NCBI GenBank assembly: GCA_017311315.1
Contig: CM029627.1
Span: forward strand, 52,295,976-52,359,975
Direction: 5' to 3'
DNA length: 64,000 bases
Source: Dendrocalamus latiflorus
Lineage: Eukaryota; Streptophyta; Magnoliopsida; Poales; Poaceae
The stretch's first letter is position 1. Every line of letters begins with the position of its first letter. Both the position numbers and the translations under genes were made by a program. Positions 56,200 to 64,000 of the stretch are shown in pieces. The notes under the pieces are model-generated. The model searched no databases, was not told the origin of the DNA, and was given only the letters and a program-made list of their open reading frames with translations.

Positions 56200-57110
56200 T
56201 ACTGTTTTTAGGGTTTTGCTAGCGATAGGTCTCTTACACTTCTATGGTATAATTAAGGGTCTATTATCTATTTCACGGTTACCAATCCATTCAACTTTTC
56301 ACATTGACATCGGTTTACTTTAGAAAATGACCGGCAAGTATGTCTGAACGAGTGTTTTCCAAAGTACATACGGAGAAAGGGTTCCACAGATGGGTGTAGA
56401 TGGAGTTGATTTATGTGATCTCACATCTGTCATGGCAAGTTTGTAAAGACCAGGGGAGCGCACATGGGGCGCAGTGATGCGGTGGTTGTATCACATGTTT
56501 TTGCTGGACAATGCATTACACGACCCGAAGTTACATGGCCTTGCCACTTGAGCACAAGAACGCAAGTACTGGGAGTTAGTGGAACTGAATGTCCAAAGTG
56601 GTGGAGGTCGTACTTGAGGTTGGCCATAGAGCGTGGATACAAGTTAGTCCTGCTTATTCAGGCATATGAGAAAGTTTCTCCGGCATGTGTTGCATGAAGA
56701 TGCAGTAGGTGGTGACGCTAAAGTTGGGGAGTTCGGCCACAGTCATAGCTTCCCTATGAACTAGCATGGGGGCAATTGGCACCAATACTAATGAAGTAGA
56801 ACCTGCAAACATTGACATGGCCCATGCTCAGGAAGCTATTTGCTTTGCAGACGAAGGTGAGCAGATCAAAGCCTTAGTGGAACGGATGCGGCTCGAACAT
56901 CGTGATTACGAGGCGTTGTCAGACGAGGAAGATTCTGACGACGAGCAAGGTGAAAATAATCATGACATTCCATCAAAATGGAACACGTACCAATTCGACA
57001 ATCTTATTGTAAATGAAGGTGTCTGTGCAGCATAGGGGTTCCAACAGAATGAGGTTAGTCAAGGAGCGTTGCATAGAAGGAGGAAGTGCAAAAAGCGGTG
57101 AAACTATAGG
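56200..57110 (+). pseudogene. MuDR-like transposase, N-terminal fragment
   Basis: The open part at 56766-57035 has an acidic stretch (LSDEEDSDDEQGEN) followed by IPSKWNTYQFDNLIVNEG. After a stop at 57033 the same frame continues GFQQNEVSQGALHRRRKC. This matches the entry to the MuDR DNA-binding domain in plant MULE transposases (acidic stretch, then W..y.F..L.vnEG ... nEv..G). The upstream open frame 56464-56697 may be part of the same decayed gene, but I do not recognise it. The catalytic domain is absent. Confidence 0.6.
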
Positions 57111-57578
57111 CATTGTCACTACAAAGGACTTTCAGAGTAGTGAAGCCCACTCCATGTACATACCTACCAACCTATGTGAGACACTAATTAGAAATACTTC
57201 ATAATAAATCCACGCACATATGCGTCGTAACAGATTTCATGAAACCCATATAAACTTGTCTTCAGAATTCATTTCAAATGTCACGTTGGCAAGATTATGG
57301 GTAATTTGGATTTCCAGCTTTGCTCCATAATTCAAGCCATAGAAGGGAGATTCCATACACAATTAGCTATATGAAGGCTTGGAGGGTGAAACAAAAAGCA
57401 CTAAAAGATACATTCCAAGATTCTTACCACAGCTTACTTGATGTACTCTCAATCATAAAAAAATGGATCCTGGTACCACCCTCATGGCTGCGCCAGCCAC
57501 ACCTCGTCTCCTCCTCTCGTCGACCTCCTAAGGACCTCCTCGTTGCTCCTTCCTACCCCTCGCCACCCTCTCCCACAT
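57111..57578. other. No gene recognised
   Basis: Mixed AT-rich DNA, then from 57480 a C-rich stretch (gctgcgccagccacacctcg...) that could be a captured exon; no protein family recognised. Confidence 0.4.
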
Positions 57579-57637
57579 GGAAAGAACTCCTCTGGGGACT
57601 GACCCCATGACCTCTCAGTGGGGACTGCCTTGGATAC
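57579..57637 (+). repeat. 59-bp inverted repeat, left arm
   Basis: Starts ggaaagaactcctctggg and ends gactgccttggatac. The complement occurs at 58328-58386 with one mismatch. The GC-rich sequence continues on both sides without symmetry. Confidence 0.95.
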
Positions 57638-58327
57638 GCTACACGTCGCGCACACGAATCTCCTCATGCGAAGCCTGCTCCACCCAAAGCCGAGCACGCG
57701 CAGACGGCATCTTCCGTCCCCAGGCCTTCCTTCCTCTTTCCCCATTCTTCCTGATGGCGCAATGATTCCCTCTGCCGGCACCTTCGCATCCCCCGCCGTC
57801 TACCGCCGGGACCTCCCCGGTCGACTCGCAACGATTCCCTCCGTCGCCGCCGGCACCTCCGCGTCGCCCGCCGTCCCAGACCCAAGAATCCCCGACGTCC
57901 CCCGCCATCCCCGACCGGAGAATCAGCACCAGCACCGGTCGGCTTCGTCCTTCCCCACCTCGCCAGGGTGGCAATGAACCCCGCGGCGTCGGCGGCGCAG
58001 TCATCTTCATCGGCTTCTTCAAGAGGCGGCGGCTGGAGCCAGAAGAATTTATTGTATAATGTTTGTATGAAGATGGTTTTCATCAAGCCAGTTTGAAGCC
58101 AGAAGAATCCCTTGTATAATGTTTGTATGAAAATGCTTTTCATCAAGCCGACTGGAATTTGTATGAATGTAGTGTGGTGAATGGAACTTGTATAATGTTC
58201 TGTAAATGTTGTGAAGATGGTTTTCTGTCAGATTGTGAATAGTAAACCATGGAAATTGAATGGATGTTTCATTTCAGATTGTTGAATGCTTGTGAATGAA
58301 GTATTGTTGACAACATGAGGTTGTGAA
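57638..58327. other. Spacer inside the 59-bp inverted repeat
   Basis: GC-rich up to 58030 with frames on both strands that show no domain. It then has two direct repeats of about 55 bp (58035-58090 and 58092-58147; gaagccagaagaat, ttgtataatgtttgtatga, tttcatcaagcc) and an AT-rich tail that resembles a plant 3' UTR. Confidence 0.55.
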
Positions 58328-58386
58328 GTATCCAAGGCAGTCCCCACTGAGAGGTCATGGGGTCAGTACCCAGAGGAGTTCTTTCC
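58328..58386 (-). repeat. 59-bp inverted repeat, right arm
   Basis: Complement of 57579-57637 with a single mismatch (gggta versus gggga). Followed by C-rich DNA to 58660, in which no protein family is recognised. Confidence 0.95.
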
Positions 58387-58660
58387 CCCGCACATCCTCC
58401 CACGACCCGCCTCCCCGCTCGACGCCTTTGACTCCGACCGCGTAGTCTCTGCCTTCCTCTCCCCATCCTTCCTCCCCCTCCGACTCCTCCTCTACCACGC
58501 TCTCATGTGGCCTTGCCGCCTCCCGCACCGAGCAGCTCTAGAATGCCATCCGCCACCTCCGAGCCAAGGTGCTCTGCCACCACCCGCTCCTCCTCTCACC
58601 TCTTCTCCCTCTGCTCCGCCTCTGCATCCCTCCCCTCCCACCACTGCCTCCTCTCCTCAC
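58387..58660. other. C-rich stretch, unrecognised
   Basis: GC-rich, with frames such as 58505-58750 made of Pro/Ser/His runs. It may be a captured gene fragment. At 58661 homology to the 3' flank of subtilase copy A begins. Confidence 0.4.
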
Positions 58661-58904
58661 AACAGTTTGATTCCAACATGGAACACAACCATTTACACCC
58701 CAGGTTGGAACGCACACAGTAAAGGTACGCTTATGAAAATCTACATATGAATCCATGCAAATTTATAAATATGGTCCCACTAAAATGTAGAATAGTGATA
58801 ATTGACCCCACAGTAAAGTTTCTTGGTCTGCCACTAAACACACGTTCATGCACTTTTATATGAATACGTCTTTCAGTTTATATACTTCTCTGAGGATATA
58901 CAAT
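58661..58904. repeat. Duplicated subtilase 3' flank
   Basis: Matches about 3918-4196 with a deletion, and shares 58735-58904 with 60156-60325. It lies downstream of subtilase copies A, B and C on the minus strand and probably includes their 3' UTRs. Confidence 0.85.
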
Positions 58905-59941
58905 TCAGGAGACGCTGGAATAGAACTCCTGAACTATGATGCGAACTGCAATTGGGATCCGAACCCAATGATCACCACCGTCGTGCCATGCTAAGCTACC
59001 AAATGTGTAGTCACCCTGAATCTTTCGCGTCGCCTTGAAGTTCACCTTGAAACTTTGCACCCTTGTGTCCTTACTGAACACCATCGCCGACGGCTCGACG
59101 GACATCTCTACACCAGCAGGAGCCTGCAAGATCGCTTTGTACACTGCGTCGGGTTGGCCGACATTGGTGACAGTGCGCATAACCGTTTGAGATGTCTTGA
59201 GGCCAGGAATGACGATGGATGGAAGATTCAAGTCTGATAAAGATGCTCTAGGTGGCGTGCAATTGCCTTTTACGCCAAATACTCCCATGCAGTTGAACAA
59301 CTTCAGGTAATCTGCCGGACCAATGTCGTATATAAGGCCAGGATCATCTGCTTTGCTCGGATTGACAAATCCTGCTCCGTAGTCAAAGGGATCGGCAATC
59401 TTTGTTGGAGTCCCATCTGCTTGTAGTAGGAGCCCATTGTTGTCGGTGGTAAGTGCTGCAAGACATTTTGAATATATTAATTACTGATCAGTTCTTTAGC
59501 CTACAACTACAGTGATAACTGTCACTCAAGCAGACACTTAATTAGGGTATGATATGTCTAAACTTAAACTATAGTAAGACCTTGGTAATTCAATTTTTTT
59601 CATGAATATCCGAATCAGATATCTTGTGCTCAAGCTACAGACAATCTTATCCACTGATTTTCCATTAGATGGTTGCCCAATCATGCAATGACAAGAACCA
59701 CAACATATATTGTTCGCCTAACAGCCTTATAATTATACATACCGGTTGTCATAAGTGCTGATTTTAGGGCAGCAGGTGACCAATCAGGATGGAGTGCCTT
59801 AAGCAGGGCAACAATCCCCGACACATGAGGGCAAGACATTGATGTTCCAGAACCAAATTGGTAGAAAAGACCCAGACTTTTGAAAGCAGCAGTTTGTGGC
59901 GCAGCCGCTAAAATGGCCACCCCAGGTGCGGCAATATCAGG
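58905..59941 (-). pseudogene. Subtilase copy B, exons 9-10 only
   Basis: Exon 10 (58905-59455, 551 bp) and exon 9 (59743-59941, 199 bp) are the same lengths as in copy A and are open. Exon 9 carries the Ser motif GTSMSCPHVSG. All earlier exons are missing: at about 60156 the intron breaks off and the 3' flank of copy C begins. Exon 9 and its flanking introns are nearly identical to copy A, while exon 10 has copy-C features (GVFGVKGNC, SLSDLNLPSIVIPG) but the copy-A ending IIVQEFYSS. It lacks the Asp and His of the triad, signal peptide and propeptide, so it cannot be a protease. Confidence 0.92.
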
Positions 59942-60155
59942 CTGTTTGAGATCGTACAACGTGTTAATGGAATGCATAACATGCATGTAAGAAAGATTGA
60001 GAACATTGATTGAATCGACTGTCCGCTCATGTAAATTTCAACATTTGTAATTAAAAATGATGGATTTTTCTGAGATTTGTTAGTCTACTAATCGTAGAAC
60101 AGATAAACCGTCTGTCTTTTCTAATTTGGGCAGAAAAGTAACCATGCATTATTTT

Positions 60156-60325
60156 GTGAAAATTTACATATGAATCCATCCAGATTTATAAAAACGGTCC
60201 CACTAAAATATAGAATAGTGGTAATTGACCATACAGTAAAGTTTCTGGGTCTGCCACTAAACACACGTGCACACATGATTTTATATGAATAAGTCTTTCA
60301 GTTTACTTCCCTGAGGATATATAAT
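60156..60325. repeat. 3' flank of subtilase copy C at the duplication junction
   Basis: Begins gtgaaaatttacatatgaatcc and is a diverged copy of 58735-58904. The junction with copy B intron sequence (cattatttt|gtgaaaat) marks the breakpoint of an unequal exchange. Confidence 0.85.
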
Positions 60326-63061
60326 TCAGGAGACGCTGGAATAGAACTCTTCCACTATGATGCGAACTGCAATTGGGATCCGAACCCAATGGTCACCTCC
60401 GTCGTGCCATGCTAAGCTACCAAACGTGTAGTCACCCTGAATCTTTCGCGTCGCCTTGAAGTTCACCTTGAAACTTTGCACCCTTGTGTCCTTACTGAAC
60501 ACCATCGCCGACGGCTCGACGGACATCTCTACACCAGCAGGAGCCTGCAAGATCGCTTTGTACACTGCGTCGGGTTGGCCGACATTGGTGACAGTGCGCA
60601 TAACCGTTTGAGATGTCTTGAGGCCAGGAATGACGATGGATGGAAGATTCAAGTCTGATAAAGAGGCTCTAGGTGGCGTGCAATTGCCTTTTACGCCAAA
60701 TACTCCCATGCAGTTGAACAACTTCAGGTAATCTGCCGGACCAATGTCGTATATAAGGCCAGGATCATCCGCTTTGCTCGGATTGACAAATCCTGCTCCG
60801 TAGTCAAAGGGATCGGCAATCTTTGTTGGAGTCCCATCTGCTTGTAGTAGGAGCCCATTGTTGTCGGTGGTAAGTGCTGCAAGACATTTTGAATATATTA
60901 ATTACTGATCAGTTCTTTAGCCTACAACTACAGTGACAACTGTCACTCAAGCAGACACTTAATTAGGGTATGATATGTATAAACTTAAACTATAGTAAGA
61001 CCTTGGTAATTTAATTTTTTCATAAATATCCGAATCAGGTATCTTGTGCTCAAGCTACAGGCAATCTTATCCATTGATTTTCCATCAGATGGTTGCCCAA
61101 TCATGAAAAATGACAAGAATATATAACATACCGGTTGTCATAATTGCTGATTTTAGGGCAGCAGGTGACCAATCAGGATGGAGTGCCTTAAGCAGGGCAA
61201 CAATCCCCGACACATGAGGGCAAGACATTGATGTTCCAGAAGCAAAACGGTAGAAAAGACCCAGACTTTTGAAAGCAGCAGTTTGTGGCGCAGCCGCTAA
61301 AATGGCCACCCCAGGTGCGGCAATATCAGGCTGTTTGAGAGTACAATGGGTTAATGGAATGTTGACTAATGGCATGACATGCATGTAAGAAAGATTGAGA
61401 ACAGTTGATTGAATGATTAAAAATGAATGATTTTTCTGAGATTTGTTAGTCTACTGATCGTAAAACAGATAAACCGTCTGTCCTATTTATATCCCTGTTC
61501 TAATTTGGGAAGAGAAGCAAGCATGTATTCTTTGTAGTCTGTAGATTAAGAAATATGGTAGCAGTATTTTAATGTGATATATAAGGAAAATTGCATGGAA
61601 GTTTACTAATTTTGACTTCAAATTTTATAAATTCTCAATTAGCTAAATGTATTTAGATTTTTTTTAAAAAAAAATTGATGCATCTGAACATTGCATAATT
61701 GTCAAGAAGAAACCTCATGCATCTTTTGTATGGTATTTGATACACTAAATATGATAGAAAAGTCCAATTCTAGCACCTTTTATGTAAGACATGGTATAGC
61801 AGCAGTTTTAAGAACTCGAACTTTGAACTTTGAAGACACATCAGGAAAAGGGTTATGACAGAATTCGAGCAATTAATGTTGTGTTTTCTAATTATGTAAT
61901 TGTTTGGAGAAAAAAAACAACCATGTCATTGTGTTGATTTAAGGGTTCCAGAATTGATCCTACAATCAAACTGATTGGAATTGAAATTTGTTAAATCATT
62001 TCTTTGTTGTTTTCAACAAGTCATTGTATTCGTCTAATTTTCGTATCATTTTGTTTGTTTTTCTTGCTCTGTTTGCCTGAGACATGAATTGCACAGTCAA
62101 ATCTTTTTGAGCCACTTCGTTTTCATCACAAAATCATCTTTTTGTTAATTGATTTTATTATTGTAATTGTTTACACCAAACACACACTATATGAGAATCT
62201 TGCATCATGAAAGAATATTATTTACATTGAGTATAAGAGATTGTTGTTGCATGCTTACCTTGAGAACCCCAGGATAGACAGGGCTAGGTCCCCTAGATGA
62301 GAAAGCTGCTATTTTGGGGGCAGGAACTTCATTTCCAATTGTTGTTTGAGTTAAAGATATCTTTGCTTTTGGTCTATCACTGTTGCTGTTAGTTTTGTAT
62401 TGGATAAGAAAAAGGATTGTTAAAACACAGAAATTTTTTTTATCAAACCACAATAATTCTAAATGCTAATCAATCAATCTAACGTCGAAGAGTCGATTAA
62501 TCTTTATGTATTTATTCCAAAGGAAATAATATATACGTACATGCAGTACTGGTAAATCTGGTTGGCGATCTCAAAGTCAACAGCAACGCACGGAATAAAT
62601 GTTGTTGTAATTCCCCATGACGAAATACTGTCAGTATTATGCTGTGAGAATATGAATCCTTTGCCTCCATTTTCCTCCACTAGCGTCGCGATTGCTGCAA
62701 AATTTGGCTGTGAAGAAATGTCACCGGGTGTGATGCAGAAGACGACCTTCCCGTATATATTCGTGCTGTTTATTAGGCTGCACCTGCAAATTACTTGCTA
62801 CTGTTGGCATACGAGTAGGCACATGCATGTACGAGCTAGGGTCTATTTGGAGCGTATGAATTTCATTGAAACTGTTCATACATATGTTAGTATGCCGATT
62901 GATGGATCATACAAGCATATGTGTTTTGTGTCTCAATAACAACACATACACAATGAATTTGTTATTATATACGTGTGTATAGAATTATACCGTGTACTAT
63001 AGAAGCGCTCCAACTGATTGAACTGATTTGCACCTTTTACTGTCACGAATAAGGACTGTCC
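60326..63061 (-). CDS. Subtilisin-like serine protease copy C, exons 6-10 (5' part not in window)
   Basis: Exons: 62991-63061, 62541-62783, 62259-62385, 61132-61330 and 60326-60876, all GT-AG and in phase, 397 codons including the stop. The first begins GQSLFVTVKGANQFNQLE (PA region). Exon 7 is six bases shorter than in copy A but in frame. Then SSRGPSPVYPGVLK, FASGTSMSCPHVSG with the catalytic Ser, and the fibronectin-like C-terminus ending IIVEEFYSSVS. No stop or frameshift is seen. Exons 1-5, with signal peptide, propeptide and Asp/His motifs, are absent: intron 5 homology to copy A ends near 63305, where LTR sequence takes over. They may lie beyond 64000 or be lost. Confidence 0.88.
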
Positions 63062-63305
63062 CTGTAAACATATAGCGAGGAGAGAAAAGGTGAAACAGAA
63101 ATTTCAGACAAATGATGAAAAGTACTTTATAGAAATTAAGATTGAAAACAGTCAAACGATAGGCTTTATTAGGCAAATAAGAAACAGGAAGCTAGCACTA
63201 CCTAGATTTCTGGGGTTTCATTTTTCTGATGGCCTGGAACTGTAAGGGTGCGTTTCATTGGTGAGATGAGGTTAGACTTGCTATGGTTTGATCCTGGATG
63301 AGATG
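63062..63305. other. Intron 5 of subtilase copy C, homologous to copy A
   Basis: Matches 6973-7130 of copy A with an extra segment (about 63150-63240), including the start of the MITE-like insertion (gtgagatgaggttagacttg). Confidence 0.75.
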
Positions 63306-63831
63306 GTTCAACTTATCCTAATTGGTTGATCTTTGAAAATAATATATTTAGCAATTTTCTCATAGGTAGAAAGCGGGTTGTATATCCAAGTACTCATAGA
63401 GCTATTGGTCTCAAAGTTCAACTATGTTTGTACTCCCCCATCAGTTGTGCGCTCCTATCTTGTTTAAGTATGCTTTATAGTGCCGGTTCAAGTTCCCCAT
63501 CCCTCCACTTGTATGAGCAGTTAATTGAGCTTTGCAATAATTACAAATTATTATCTTTAAAGTTTAGTTGTCTCGGATTTCCCGGCTTTAGGTCATGTGC
63601 TTCTAGTGCCCCATCCCTCCACTTGTTTAGTTGTCTTGAAAATTCCTTTCACCCCCATATTTTCTTTATGACTTATTCATGTTATTTTTATTTTCCATGA
63701 ACCTCTTCAATGTTTTGGATTTAACCAAAAATTTAGAGAACACCAAGGAAAATTCAAATTTTCAAGAGAATACATTGCCAAATAATTTAAAAGTATCACA
63801 TTTTCAAATTTCAAATTTTTGGGATGTTACA
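63306..63831 (-). mobile_element. Gypsy LTR, minus orientation, in intron 5 of copy C
   Basis: On the minus strand the LTR starts TGTAACATCCCAAAAATTTG at 63831 and runs leftwards; its far end near 63306 is approximate. The same LTR start is seen at 24497 and 28851. The plus-strand frame 63326-63700 is not conserved. Confidence 0.7.
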
Positions 63832-64000
63832 AACCTACCCGCTTAAATGAATCTCGACCCCGAGATTCCGGTAGAGTAGAAAGAAGCAGGAGAGGATTAT
63901 ATTGGCTAGCAATAGGTTTGCTTGTAGTGACGGCCTTGCAAATTTTCTCGATCTGGTTAAATTAGGTCCAATACAAATTGTTGCACCTCCAAGATAGTCA
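63832..64000 (-). mobile_element. Gypsy internal region next to the 3' LTR, with polypurine-like tract
   Basis: On the minus strand, cgagattcatttaagcgggt precedes the LTR start. This is the usual 3' end of the internal region in plant Gypsy elements of this type (gagattc-tttaag-gggt, then TGTAAC). The element extends beyond the window. Confidence 0.7.

Overview
This window is nuclear DNA from a grass, most likely rice (Oryza) or a close relative. The reasons are a multi-exon plant subtilase gene with GT-AG introns, a dense nest of grass-type transposable elements (CACTA, hAT, MULE-like, Copia, Gypsy, LINE), AT-rich spacers and GC-rich gene-like patches. There are no operons, CRISPR arrays or bacterial signals. 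The species is inferred from gene style only.

The host genes are a subtilisin-like protease (SBT) cluster, all on the minus strand. Copy A (15676 down to 4197) can be modelled as ten exons encoding about 749 residues, with signal peptide, I9 propeptide, Asp/His/Ser catalytic motifs, PA domain and C-terminal fibronectin-like domain. A one-base deletion in exon 5 breaks the frame before the catalytic His. Its fifth intron is 6.8 kb and is packed with transposons. At the right end lie copy B (58905-59941, exons 9-10 only) and copy C (60326-63061, exons 6-10, intact as far as seen and cut by a Gypsy LTR in intron 5). Positions 1-270 duplicate the region upstream of copy A, so another paralogue probably starts just left of the window.

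From 15.8 to 29 kb there is duplicated subtilase upstream DNA, a LINE remnant, and a young Copia element (19962-24322) with 183-bp LTRs differing at one base, a GAGCA target duplication and an internal deletion. Next comes a nest of LTR fragments beginning TGTAACATCCC in both orientations.

From 29.7 to 40.2 kb there are two CACTA elements of one family, both bounded by CACTACTACAGAAA inverted ends and each with a perfect 3-bp target duplication. The larger (32108-40239) carries a broken TNP2-type transposase and, behind an internal array of dyad repeats and a TATA box, an apparently intact seven-exon gene. That gene joins a Transposase_24-like region to a Ulp1-type cysteine protease with a complete His-Asp-Cys triad. 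The larger element interrupts one copy of an 800-bp duplication; the other copy, at 41.5-42.5 kb, preserves the empty insertion site. The smaller element (29752-31549) is an inverted deletion derivative of the same family.

From 42.5 to 58.6 kb there are degraded LTR elements in opposite orientations, a Copia gag remnant, a LINE fragment, a MuDR-like transposase fragment beside a second kind of repeat array, and a 59-bp inverted repeat. No tRNA or rRNA genes were recognised.
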